A stretch of DNA of 64,000 nucleotides from positions 682,001 through 746,000 of the forward strand of contig CAWJDQ010000002.1 of the NCBI GenBank assembly GCA_963841695.1, in the 5' to 3' direction. The DNA is from RYN-230 sp963841695 (GTDB lineage Bacteria; Actinomycetota; Actinomycetes; Streptosporangiales; Streptosporangiaceae). This document shows positions 53,343-62,098 of this stretch, piece by piece (position 1 is the first letter of the stretch; every line of letters begins with the position of its first letter). A program made the position numbers and the translations under genes. The notes beneath the pieces were generated by a model. It did not search any database, was not told the DNA's origin, and worked only from the letters and a program-made list of their open reading frames with translations.

Positions 53343-54240
53343 TACCCGGATTGGCGACGTGGAGACCGAGGCCGCACCCGCCCAGGTTCCGCCGGTCCGC
53401 CCGGCGCGCCGGGGCTGGGCACGCAGTGCCCGCCTGACCCTCTTCTACCTGGTCCTGACGGCCGGGGCCGTGATCTTCATTTTCCCTTACGTGCTGGTCC
53501 TCTTCGCGGCGATGAAGCCACTGAATACGCTGTTCACCGAGGCTCCCTGGATACCGCCGTCCCACGTCACCTTCACCTACTTCCGCCAGGTACTCGTCCA
53601 GGACGACTTTCTCCGCTTCCTGGCTAACACCGCCGGCGTGGCGGTGATCATCACCGTCGGCCAGGTCGTCTTCTCCGTCATGGCCGCGTACGCGTTCGCC
53701 CGCCTGGAATTCCCCGGCCGGGAGGCCATCTTCTGGGTGTACCTGACCACGCTCATGGTGCCGAATGTCGTCACCATCATCCCGCTGTTCGTGATCATGC
53801 GCCAGTTCCATCTGCTCAATACCTACATGGCTCTCTTCCTGCCCTATGTCTTCGGAACCCCTTACACGATTTTCCTGATGCGGCAATTCTTCCTGACTAT
53901 CCCGAGGGAACTCTTCGACTCCGCGCGGATCGACGGCTGCAGCGAGTTCCGGGTGCTCACGCGGATCGCCGTGCCGCTAGCCAGGCCCATCATCACGACC
54001 GTGGCGGTCATCGCCTTCGTCTTCGGATGGAACAACTTCCTGTGGCCACTGATCGCCACGAACTCCAATGGGCTGCGGGTGCTCACCGTCGGGGTGGCCG
54101 CGCTGCAGTCGAATCTGGGTACCCAATGGAACCTGCTGATGGCCGGGGCAATGATCACACTCGCGCCGCTTCTCATCCTGTTTGCAATATTCCAGCGCCA
54201 GATAGTCCGGTCAATCCAGCTGACCGGCGGACTTAGGTAG
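53329..54240 (+). CDS. Sugar ABC transporter permease (MalG/UgpE type)
   Basis: 303 residues from the ATG at 53329. Six helices, starting with LTLFYLVLTAGAVIFIFPYVLVLFAAMKP and ending LMAGAMITLAPLLILFAIFQRQIVRSI. EAA motif DSARIDGCSEFRVLTRIAVPLARP. The ending GIVRSIQLTGGLR-like sequence (here VRSIQLTGGLR) is the usual 'TAGAVKG'-type C-terminus of MalG homologs. Pairs with the preceding MalF-like permease to form the membrane channel for an oligosaccharide. Confidence 0.94.
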   Translation: MTSADTRIGDVETEAAPAQVPPVRPARRGWARSARLTLFYLVLTAGAVIFIFPYVLVLFAAMKPLNTLFTEAPWIPPSHVTFTYFRQVLVQDDFLRFLANTAGVAVIITVGQVVFSVMAAYAFARLEFPGREAIFWVYLTTLMVPNVVTIIPLFVIMRQFHLLNTYMALFLPYVFGTPYTIFLMRQFFLTIPRELFDSARIDGCSEFRVLTRIAVPLARPIITTVAVIAFVFGWNNFLWPLIATNSNGLRVLTVGVAALQSNLGTQWNLLMAGAMITLAPLLILFAIFQRQIVRSIQLTGGLR

Positions 54241-54288
54241 ATCCTCGCCAGGCTTGCCCGGCAGGCACGAGATGCAGAAGGAAGCAAA

Positions 54289-55680
54289 ATGAGATTCTCG
54301 CCAGGGAAAAAGCGGAACAGAAGTAGATGGGGCAGAAGAAGGGGCACGCTCGGCCTCGCACTGCTCGCCAGCACTGCTCTTGCGGTCACCGCCTGCAGCA
54401 GTTCAGGCACGGCGGGCAGCTCAGGGGGGAAGGTGCACCTGACCTATGCCCTCTGGGACCCGCACGAGGAGGTGGGCTACAAGGCCTCAATCGCCCAGTT
54501 CGAGAAGCTCCACCCCAACATCTCGGTCACCGTGGAGCAGATCCCGTACCCACAGTACGCAGCCAAGATCACCACGGACTTTACCGGCGGCAGCGGCCCG
54601 GACGTCTTCTGGGTTGACACCCCAGAGATCCCCACCTGGATCCAGGACGGGATCATGACGAACATTATGCCTGACGTCAAGAAATACCACATCAACCTGG
54701 CGCAGTACTATCCTGGCCTCGTCAGCTTGCATGAGCACGACGGCGCACTATACGGCCTCCCGAAAGACTGGGACACTATCGGGATCTTCTACAACAAGGC
54801 ATATTTCGCAAAGCATCACATCACGGTCCCGGCCAGCCTGACCTGGAGCCCGACCGGATCCAGCCCCTTCCTGAAGCTCCTTCAGGAAGCGACGGTCAAC
54901 TCCAGCGGCAAGAACGCGACGCAACCGGGATTCAACGCAAGCAATGTCTCGACCTACGGGATCGCGATGGCCAACTCGATCCAGATCGGCTGGGACAACT
55001 ACCTGGCGATGAACGGGTCGGGCTTCCTGCCGAAGAGTTACGGCAAGACGGTCAACTTCAACACGTCAGCCGGCGTTTCTACCTTCAGCTTCCTCACTGA
55101 CCTGCTGACCAAGTACCACGTGGCGGTTCCTGCGTCAGAACTCGGCGCCAACGGCGAGAGCAGCAGTTCGCAGGACATCACGCTCTTCGCCCGGGGGAAA
55201 GTGGCCATGGTCGAGGAGGGCGACTGGAACACGCTGCCGATCACGCAGGCTGTCAAGTTCCCCGTGGGGGTCATGATGCTGCCCGCCGGTCCCCAGGGAC
55301 GCGCGAGCGTGTTCAACGGCCTGGTCGACGCCATCAGCACCCGCACGCCCCACCCCCAGCAGGCATGGGAGCTCGAGCAATGGCTGGGCTCGGCAGCCTC
55401 CGAGAAGATCATGGGCTCCGGTGGTTATGTCTGGCCGGCCATCGAGAGCCTCGACTCCACGTACCTGAACTACTGGAAGCAAAAGGGCCTCGATATGCAG
55501 CCCTTCCTGACCGAGGCCAAGGGCAGGACGGTGACGTACCCGATCTCACCCGGCGGCAAGCAGGCCATCACCGAGGCCACCAACGACCTCGGGCCGGCCT
55601 TCCTCGGCACCTCGCCGGTCCAGTCCTCCGTGTCGGCAGCGGCCTCGGCCGCCAACCAGGCGCTCGGCTCTGGCGGCTGA
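54289..55680 (+). CDS. Sugar ABC transporter substrate-binding lipoprotein (family 1)
   Basis: 463 residues from the ATG at 54289 with an AAGGAAG site. Positively charged start, hydrophobic core LGLALLASTALAVTAC, lipobox at Cys36. Mature protein is a class D (MalE-like, SBP_bac_1) binding protein: VHLTYALWDPHEEVGYKASIAQFEKLHPNISVTVEQIPY, FTGGSGPDVFWVDTPEIPTWI, GALYGLPKDWDTIGIFYNKAYF, FARGKVAMVEEGDWNT, NGLVDAISTRTPHPQQAWELEQWL. Acts outside the membrane and delivers an oligosaccharide to the two permeases. A strong hairpin follows, separating it from the dehydrogenase genes, which may lower their expression relative to the binding protein. Confidence 0.94.
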   Translation: MRFSPGKKRNRSRWGRRRGTLGLALLASTALAVTACSSSGTAGSSGGKVHLTYALWDPHEEVGYKASIAQFEKLHPNISVTVEQIPYPQYAAKITTDFTGGSGPDVFWVDTPEIPTWIQDGIMTNIMPDVKKYHINLAQYYPGLVSLHEHDGALYGLPKDWDTIGIFYNKAYFAKHHITVPASLTWSPTGSSPFLKLLQEATVNSSGKNATQPGFNASNVSTYGIAMANSIQIGWDNYLAMNGSGFLPKSYGKTVNFNTSAGVSTFSFLTDLLTKYHVAVPASELGANGESSSSQDITLFARGKVAMVEEGDWNTLPITQAVKFPVGVMMLPAGPQGRASVFNGLVDAISTRTPHPQQAWELEQWLGSAASEKIMGSGGYVWPAIESLDSTYLNYWKQKGLDMQPFLTEAKGRTVTYPISPGGKQAITEATNDLGPAFLGTSPVQSSVSAAASAANQALGSGG

Positions 55681-55688
55681 GCCCTGAT

Positions 55689-55726
55689 CCTCCGGCCGCA
55701 CCGGTTCCGTCCGGTGCGGCCGGAGG
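55689..55726 (+). terminator. Hairpin after the sugar-binding protein gene
   Basis: Perfect 16-bp stem cctccggccgcaccgg / ccggtgcggccggagg with a 6-base loop, 9 bases after the stop at 55680. It may act as a partial terminator or mRNA-stabilising element within a longer operon, since the next gene follows on the same strand 62 bases later. Confidence 0.75.
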
Positions 55727-55787
55727 ACGCCAGCGCGATCCGCACTCGCAGGAAAACCCGTACCGGTGCTACAGAGGAGGCACGGCA

Positions 55788-56903
55788 GTGACACCCGGAG
55801 AGAGCACTGGCCCGGCCAGGACGGGCAGGCTGACCGCGAGCGTCGTAGGCGCCGGGACTGGGGGCTGGCTGAGCATTGACGCGCTCGCCACACTTAACGA
55901 GTACCAACTCGTGAGCGTGGCGGACATCCGGCCGGACGCCCGGAAGGCTGTGGCGACCAGGTTTCCCGGGATCCGGACCTTCGAACACGCCGCGGACATG
56001 TTCTCGGAGTGCCCGGCCGACGTAATCTGCGTCTCGACCTATGCCTCCACCCACGAGCAAATTGCCCTCCAGGCCGTGGAGACCCCCGTGCGGGGCTTGC
56101 TGCTCGAGAAGCCGCTGAGCCACGACGCTGCCGGGGCCCGGCGGCTGCTGGGCGCGGTGAAGATGCTGGGGCTTCCCGTGGTCGTGCCCCATGGGCTACT
56201 GACCAGAGGTACCCCACTGGAAGTGAAACGGCGCCTACAGGCTGGTGACATCGGGCAGATCAAGATGGTCGGGATCGAGTCGCGCGGCTGGGACCTGATC
56301 AACGCCGGAATCCACTGGCTGCACTACACGTTGTCGGTGCTCGACGGCGAGGAGGTATCGGACGTACTGGCGGCCGTCAACTCAACCACCCGTACCTACC
56401 GAGACGGCCTGCAAGTGGAGACCGAGAGCGCTGTTCTGGCCAGGACCACCGCCGGGACCCGGATACTCGTAAACTCCGGCGATTACCTGCCTACCTCGCA
56501 TGCACGGAAGGAAGCCGTATTCCGCTTCGTCGGCACGGGCGGCGTCGCCGAGTTCTGCGGCTGGGATCCTGGCTTCCAGATGATCTCGGCATCGGCAGGC
56601 GATGAGCATCCGGGCCTGCCGCCTGAGCCCGCCCTGATCGGGCACGCCAGGTACCTGCATGACCTGGCCGGGATGATCGCAACCGGCGCCCGGGATTACG
56701 CGGGTGCAGAGCGTTCGGTGGCCGCGCTGGAAGTCTGCGAAGCCGCGTATCTTTCCGCACGGCTAGGCTGCAACGTCACCTTGCCGCTCAGCGAGTTCGT
56801 GGCACCGGAACCCTCCGGCTGGCAGCCGGGCTCACCCTACGACGGCCAGGGTGGCGGGCGAGACGGGAGACAACTGAACTGGAGGACAACGGCGAATGAG
56901 TAA
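55788..56903 (+). CDS. Gfo/Idh/MocA family NAD(P)-dependent oxidoreductase
   Basis: 371 residues from GTG 55788, preceded by an ideal GAGGAGG. Rossmann domain with ASVVGAGTGGWLSIDALATL and VADIRPDARKAVATRF, the classic substrate-cofactor EKP motif at 107-109 (LLLEKPLSHD), and a C-terminal alpha/beta domain with IESRGWDLINAGIHWLHYTLSVL and an IHW-LH segment like the H-xx-D/H catalytic region of the family. These enzymes oxidise sugars, inositols or their derivatives. It overlaps the next dehydrogenase gene by 8 bases. Substrate is probably the imported or hydrolysed saccharide (inference). Confidence 0.9.
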   Translation: MTPGESTGPARTGRLTASVVGAGTGGWLSIDALATLNEYQLVSVADIRPDARKAVATRFPGIRTFEHAADMFSECPADVICVSTYASTHEQIALQAVETPVRGLLLEKPLSHDAAGARRLLGAVKMLGLPVVVPHGLLTRGTPLEVKRRLQAGDIGQIKMVGIESRGWDLINAGIHWLHYTLSVLDGEEVSDVLAAVNSTTRTYRDGLQVETESAVLARTTAGTRILVNSGDYLPTSHARKEAVFRFVGTGGVAEFCGWDPGFQMISASAGDEHPGLPPEPALIGHARYLHDLAGMIATGARDYAGAERSVAALEVCEAAYLSARLGCNVTLPLSEFVAPEPSGWQPGSPYDGQGGGRDGRQLNWRTTANE

Positions 56904-57990
56904 TGCACCGTTGGCCAGCCGGGCGCCCGCGACGTTCGGGATCGTCGGGGCAGGGTGGCGCTCAGAGTTCTACCTCCGCGTCGCACGCGCCCTCCCGGCA
57001 CACTTCGCAGTCTCCGGGATCGTCGTGCGGGACGCGGCACGCGCGGCGGAGATAGAGCAGCGGTGGCTCGTCCCCGCTTACCCGGACACCTCCGCGATGG
57101 TAGAGGAGGCCAGCATCGACTTCGCCGTGGTCTCAGTCCCCCCCACGGCGGCGCCTATTGCCACGATGGAACTGGCCAGCCGGAATGTTCCGGTGTTGCT
57201 GGAGACGCCGCCCGCCCCGGACCTGGACCGATTGATCAGCCTGTATGAAGAGATCGGCACCACGGGACGAGTCCAGGTCGCGGAGCAGTACCAGTACCAG
57301 CCCATGCACGCCGCGCAACTCGCCCTGGTGCGCTCCGGGATCATCGGCACTCCTTATTCGGCCCGGATCTCGGTCGCGCACGGATATCACGCGCTCAGCC
57401 TCATGCGTCTCTTTCTCGCGAGCGCTTACGAGCCGGCGGTGGTCCGCGGGGTGACCACCAGCCATCCCGCCGCTGCTCAGGCCGGGCGTGATGGCCTAAT
57501 CCCCCCGGGCGAAGTCACTGAGACGGAGTCAGTCGCGACGGTCGAACTGGGCTCACGGCTCGGCATCTATGACTTCTCATCCGAGCAGTACTTCTCGCGC
57601 ATCAGGACGGGAGGCGTCACCATCCGCGGCGACCGTGGCGAACTCAGGGGAAAAAGGCTCTCCTACCTCGGCAGGGATGATCAGCCCACCCTGTCGTACC
57701 TGCGCAGGGACGAGACCGGCCGTGGGACCAGCCTGGAGGGACTGGGTCTTCGCTCGATCACGTTCAACGGGGACGCGTGCTACGTCAATCCCTTCGGGCT
57801 TTCACCATTGCCCGACGAGGAAATAGCGATCGCCACCTGCCTGGCAAAAATGGCAGAATATGTCGCTTCGGGTACCGAATTCTACTCCTTGCCCACCGCA
57901 TGTGAGGACCAGTACCTGTCCCTTGCACTTAGCGAATGCCTGGGGAGCGGCCGGACGATTCAGACGTCCCGGCAGGTGTGGGCAAACTGA
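56896..57990 (+). CDS. Gfo/Idh/MocA-like oxidoreductase lacking the EKP lysine
   Basis: 364 residues from the ATG at 56896 with a GGAGG site. Rossmann motif FGIVGAGWRSEFYLRVARALP, then GIVVRDAARAAEIEQRW and VSVPPTAAPIATMELAS. Where family members have EKP it reads LLETPPAP (Glu103-Thr-Pro), so the usual lysine is threonine. The C-terminal part has VAEQYQYQPMHAAQLALVRSG, SVAHGYHALSLMRLFLAS and IYDFSSEQYFSRIR. The HGYH-type segment may provide an alternative acid/base. It may be an enzyme of altered mechanism or a partner of the preceding dehydrogenase. Tandem arrangement with overlap indicates co-translation. Confidence 0.85.
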   Translation: MSNAPLASRAPATFGIVGAGWRSEFYLRVARALPAHFAVSGIVVRDAARAAEIEQRWLVPAYPDTSAMVEEASIDFAVVSVPPTAAPIATMELASRNVPVLLETPPAPDLDRLISLYEEIGTTGRVQVAEQYQYQPMHAAQLALVRSGIIGTPYSARISVAHGYHALSLMRLFLASAYEPAVVRGVTTSHPAAAQAGRDGLIPPGEVTETESVATVELGSRLGIYDFSSEQYFSRIRTGGVTIRGDRGELRGKRLSYLGRDDQPTLSYLRRDETGRGTSLEGLGLRSITFNGDACYVNPFGLSPLPDEEIAIATCLAKMAEYVASGTEFYSLPTACEDQYLSLALSECLGSGRTIQTSRQVWAN

Positions 57991-58010
57991 CCGGGAAGGC
58001 GCTCCGACCG

Positions 58011-58733
58011 ATGCGGCTGCACGTCGCCAGCTATGGCAACGGGTCCTCAACGGTGGCCCTGTTGCACGGGCTTAGTGGCAGCCACCAGATTTTCCACGAC
58101 CTCATCGGGCGGCTCACGAACCATGACTGCACCGTGCTGGGCGTTGACCTGCGCGGCCACGGCCAGAGTGCACGCGCCTGCTCGTACCGCATCGAAGACT
58201 TCGCCGGCGATGTCATCGAATCCATCCCGCGCGGACTGGATGCCGTGGCCGCTCATTCATTTGGTGGCCGGGTGCTGCTGGCCGCAGTCAGGGAACTGCG
58301 ACCGTACCGGGCTGTTTATCTCGACCCTGCCTGGTTCATTCCCGAAACCATGCACGACAGCACCTTCATGCGCGCGAATGTCGGTGAGCATCCGGACGGC
58401 TCTGTCTACTCCCTGGATGAGCTCAGGGCACTCAACCCCGCCTGGGGCACCGGCAACCTCCGCAGGGTGCTCCAGGCTCGCGAGCAGTGGGATCGTGCGA
58501 TGCTGCGATCTCTCGCGATCATGGCAGCCAAGTCCCCATTCCAGTTGGAGCCCGCCGACAGGCCCTCCATGGTCCTTTACGGCGGCGACTCAGCACTCCT
58601 GCGTGCCGCCCCGCTGCAACTATTGCGCGCCGCAGGCTACGAGGTGCGCATACAGCTAAACGCCGGGCATAATCTGCACGTCGATGATGTGAACACCACC
58701 TTCAGATACCTCGAAGGCTGGCTGTGGGCATAA
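58011..58733 (+). CDS. Alpha/beta hydrolase
   Basis: 240 residues from the ATG at 58011 with GGGAAGG about 11 bases upstream; a GTG at 57978 overlapping the previous stop is an alternative. Core motifs: VALLHGLSGSHQIFHDLI (oxyanion), VLGVDLRGHGQSAR, nucleophile elbow AAHSFGGRVLLA (A-x-S-x-G, first Gly replaced by Ala), LVLYGGDSALL-like MVLYGGDSALL, and the catalytic histidine in NAGHNLHVDD. Belongs to the general esterase/lactonase group. As last gene of the sugar cluster it could open a sugar lactone made by the dehydrogenases (inference). Confidence 0.83.
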   Translation: MRLHVASYGNGSSTVALLHGLSGSHQIFHDLIGRLTNHDCTVLGVDLRGHGQSARACSYRIEDFAGDVIESIPRGLDAVAAHSFGGRVLLAAVRELRPYRAVYLDPAWFIPETMHDSTFMRANVGEHPDGSVYSLDELRALNPAWGTGNLRRVLQAREQWDRAMLRSLAIMAAKSPFQLEPADRPSMVLYGGDSALLRAAPLQLLRAAGYEVRIQLNAGHNLHVDDVNTTFRYLEGWLWA

Positions 58734-58740
58734 AACGACA

Positions 58741-60725
58741 TCACAAAAAGCCCATACACCACGACCGCACCAGGGCCCGTCGGTCAGGTGCGGACGATGA
58801 AGACTGGCAGCGATTGGCAGATAACCCAGTGGGTGGCGGATAGCTGACCACGTCCACTGGGGCATCGGGGTTCGCAGCCGTCGAAGACCGGCCGGTGCCG
58901 TTCACCACGTGATCAATACCGCCGAAACCCGCTGTGCTGAGGAAAACCGTGAACAGATCGTGGAGCTCGCTGCGGGGGGTATTAACGATCTCGAATGCGT
59001 TGGTGGCGAAGACCGGCACGCCCTGGTTAAAGAAGCTGTAACTGCCCATGCCGTAACCCTGGAAGCCGACTGCCTGATGAGTGATCAGGAACGCGGGATA
59101 GCCATGGGTCCGTGGTATTGGCCATCCAGGCGGCCTGGCTGGGTGGATCGTAGGGCATCTCGTTCTGGAAGAAGATGTCCGTGCCGTCTTGCCCCGTTCC
59201 AGATCACCTCGTACTTCTCGTAGTGCTCGACGAACAGCCCATAGGCGGTCACATGGTCCCCGTTGACGACCACGCCGGTGTCCCCGACGTTGTCGGTCCA
59301 GCCGACCCCGTTGCCGTGGTCGGCCCGCCAGGCCCAGATGTCGTCGAGGATCACCTGGGAACTGTTCGACCACGAGGCTGGTGGCCGCCCGGCCCTTCGT
59401 GGCGCCGCCGATGCGGAAGAACACGTCCTGCACCACGGTCGGGTCTGCCGGGTCCGCTGGCCCGGTCCGCGGCCGGCTGCCCACCTGCAGCAGGACCGGG
59501 GAATTCACCGGCCCGGCATCGAAGATCATCCCGGACAGCTTCACCCCTGGAACGCTGGCTACCCGCATCGCGACGATGCCGTTCGCTGGCACCAGGGTGG
59601 GGAAGCCGAGGCCCGATCACCACCGTGTCCGGCCGGGTGACCTCGATGGTCTGGCCCAGATGGTAGACACCGGGGGTGAGGATCAGGTCCTGCCCCCGGG
59701 CCAGCGCCGCATTGATCATCGCCACCGAGTCGCCAGGGGTGGCGATGAAGAACCGCTGGAGCGGGATGGCGGTGCCCAGCGCCCGGCGGCCGGTCCACGA
59801 CGGTCCCACCGAGTCATGCTGCACCGCCGGAACGAATACGCTGTAGTTTCCGCTGGAGTTCACCTGCAGGAAGGGCGCTTCCGCGGTGACCGGGCTGGCC
59901 GCCAGGGTCGTGTACTGCCCGCCCGAGCCGAAATTCTGCGCGGGGGCCCCTACGTCACCGCTGAAGACCTGGTTCCACACGTCGTTGCTCCAGCCGTCCA
60001 GAGTGCTGTTCCGGACGAGGAACTGCTGCTGGCTGCCGTTGAGCACGGGGCGGCCGGAGAACTTCGAGTCGGCGATGAAGCCGCCGCTGGAGTAACCGGG
60101 TTTCGAGCAGTAGTCCGTCAGCGAGGTGAACCCGTTGAATCGACCCGCCGCACGGGTGACGCCTGGGACGCCGCCCAGAATTCGGCCGTGTGCTGGCACG
60201 GTGCGCCACTCGGCGGCGCCGGGAAGTCTGATCGTCAGGTTCGACAGCGAGCGCCAGAAGTTGTCCAGCGCGGTGCAGTTGCTGGTAACGCCGGTAGACG
60301 GGAAGCACCGGTTGAAGGAATCAATGGCGCCGTTAATGACGACGCCGCCGGGGGAAGGCCCAAGGCCGGCCACGCTGGTGTAGTAGCCAACCTGGAGGAA
60401 TAGCGGGTCCGCGGCCGAAGCCGTAGGTGCCCGGTTCGAACAACAGCGCGTACCGCCGGGTACCGAACTGGTCGTCGGCCTGCTGGCGGGCGATCCAGTT
60501 GACCCTGGCCTGGATGCGGCTCTGCGGCGTCCTCGGGCTGAAGACGTAGACGTTCGGCCCGAAATCCGGCTGGCCCGGTGAGGACGCCCGGCTGGCGGAG
60601 TCCGGGGTGCCGCTAGCCGACAACCAGGCGGCGCCCACCGCGAGCGCAGCGCCCAGGACGAGGGCCGCAATCAGGACGAAGGGGCGGTGCCGGAGCCGGT
60701 CGGCGAGGTTCGGGGTCGGGGTCAT
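58741..60725 (-). CDS. Secreted right-handed beta-helix protein, 'pectate-lyase-fold' family, broken by about five frameshifts
   Basis: The ATG at 60725 starts an N-terminal anchor helix (about 14-36, PFVLIAALVLGAALAVGAAWLS). The chain continues NVYVFSPRTPQSRIQARVNWIARQQADDQFG and RYALLFEPGTYG. The frame must then change near 60410, 59612, 59370, 59192 and 59108 to give DPLFLQVGYYTSVAGLGPSP, ALDNFWRSLSNLTIRLPG, SQQQFLVRNSTLDGWSNDVWNQVFSG, MINAALARGQDLILTPGVYHLG, GIVAMRVASVPGVKLSGMIFDAGPVNSPVLLQVG, ILDDIWAWRADHGNGVGW, GQDGTDIFFQNEMPYDP and GYPAFLITHQAVGFQGYGMGSYSFFNQG. This is a well-populated actinobacterial family often mislabelled adenylyl cyclase or coagulation factor 5/8. Rebuilt length about 625 residues to DVVSYP near 58850. 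True decay or sequencing error cannot be separated here. Confidence 0.8.
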
Positions 60726-61135
60726 GCCTGTTCACGCCTCCTCAGGGCCCGTGCGGTCGAGATTCGCAGGAACGGTAGTCACCCTGATGGCGGTGATCTT
60801 GCTTGCCCCCCGGGTTGCCACTTTGCCCTAAAGCCCGCCGGAGCGCAGGTCGTGTCTCCCGCTGGAGCGTAGGTCCTGCCTGGGAGACCCCGCCGGGGTC
60901 CAGTCGGACCGCGCCTCCGGAGATCCTGGCCGAACTCTTCTGCGCGTCGCAATCGCCGGCTGACGGACGAATGTCAACTTTGCGTTAACGCCCCATGAAA
61001 TGGGATGAAGTGAGATCGGTCCGCCGAAATGCCATGCTAGCGTTCCCGTTCGGCAGCTGGGGAGAGTTGCCGCATGCCTGAGGGGGGACCTGGACATGGT
61101 TCTTGTCGTAGCAGCGGGGCGGCCACGCCCGTCGC
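60726..61135. other. Divergent intergenic region before the PilZ gene
   Basis: 410 bases without a convincing gene. A short AT-richer segment (atgtcaactttgcgttaacg, about 60970-60989) could contain a promoter. No riboswitch-like conserved core was recognised on either strand. Confidence 0.4.
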
Positions 61136-62098
61136 GTGGCCCGGATGGGCCTGTGCCCCGGCATGAAACCGCCCCGACACGCCAGGGCGGGCCCTCGCGC
61201 TCGGGTCACCGAGTCGCTGAGAGTGACCGTGACCGCTGACCCGGGCGAGGTGACTTACCTCGTGCTGGCCGACCGCGCTGCTCCGTACCTGCTGGCCAGA
61301 GTGCGCTGGCCGGACGTCGCCCAGGCGATCACCGCCGGCTGCCCCGACTGGCTCGACGACCCGGGCCTGTTCGATCTGCCCTACGATCCGATCGCTCTGC
61401 GGGTGAGCTTCGCCCAGGCAGTCTCGGTGGCGGCGGGCTGGGGCAGGCAGATCCGCGCCGAGCCCGCCGAGGGCGCACTGTCCTTCATCCGGCGCATGCC
61501 GTCGAACTGGTCCGACCTGTCGCCCGTCGAGCGGCATGCCTTCGGCCTCGACTCCGTCCGGAGGCGGCGCGTGTCGGCCCGTCGCCTCCGTCGGGTGCGA
61601 TCGTCCCAAGCGAAGGTCGGCGCCGGGGCTGCCGCGACCGCGCTGGGGAACGGGCACGGCGGGCCGTTCGCGGGAGGAGGTCCCGGCGCGGACTTCTATG
61701 GGCCGGCCGCCAATGGCCGCAGCCAGGTCGCCAGCGGTGCCGCGGCGGAGCGCCGTCACCATGTCCGGGTGCGCGTCGACGGCCGGGCCCACATCCTGTG
61801 CGGGTACGGCACCATTTCCGCCGCCCTCGTCGATCTGAGCGAGGGCGGGGTGCGCTGCGTGCTGCCGGACGCGTCCCCGATGCTCGCCCCCGGGACCCCG
61901 CTCGACGGCCCGTTTCTGCTCGAAGCAGAGGTGGCCGGCTCGCGGATCTGCCTCGGGGGGGCGGGCCGGATCAGCTGGAACCGCAGCATCAGGGCCGGAA
62001 CCCACTTTGGCGTCATCTTCGGCGAACTTGACCAGGGCGAGACCGAAGGGGTACAGCGGTTCCTGGTTTCCGCCGGCCGCAGACAGGTCTCACGATGA
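61136..62098 (+). CDS. PilZ-domain protein (probable c-di-GMP receptor)
   Basis: 320 residues from GTG 61136; several internal ATG/GTG codons make the start uncertain. The N-terminal 150 residues have no recognised fold and include an arginine-rich patch (SVRRRRVSARRLRRVR). The C-terminal PilZ domain (about 203-310) shows the c-di-GMP-binding RxxxR as RRHHVR and the D/NxSxxG loop as DLSEGG, followed by RISWNRSIRAGTHFGVIFGEL. Binding would link c-di-GMP to the downstream membrane glycosyltransferase. Overlaps the signal-peptidase-like gene by 4 bases (ATGA). Confidence 0.87.
   Translation: MARMGLCPGMKPPRHARAGPRARVTESLRVTVTADPGEVTYLVLADRAAPYLLARVRWPDVAQAITAGCPDWLDDPGLFDLPYDPIALRVSFAQAVSVAAGWGRQIRAEPAEGALSFIRRMPSNWSDLSPVERHAFGLDSVRRRRVSARRLRRVRSSQAKVGAGAAATALGNGHGGPFAGGGPGADFYGPAANGRSQVASGAAAERRHHVRVRVDGRAHILCGYGTISAALVDLSEGGVRCVLPDASPMLAPGTPLDGPFLLEAEVAGSRICLGGAGRISWNRSIRAGTHFGVIFGELDQGETEGVQRFLVSAGRRQVSR

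Noticed and set aside
58741..60725. Adenylyl cyclase annotation for the beta-helix protein
   Set aside because: No nucleotide cyclase motifs; the repeats and signal anchor fit a secreted parallel beta-helix.
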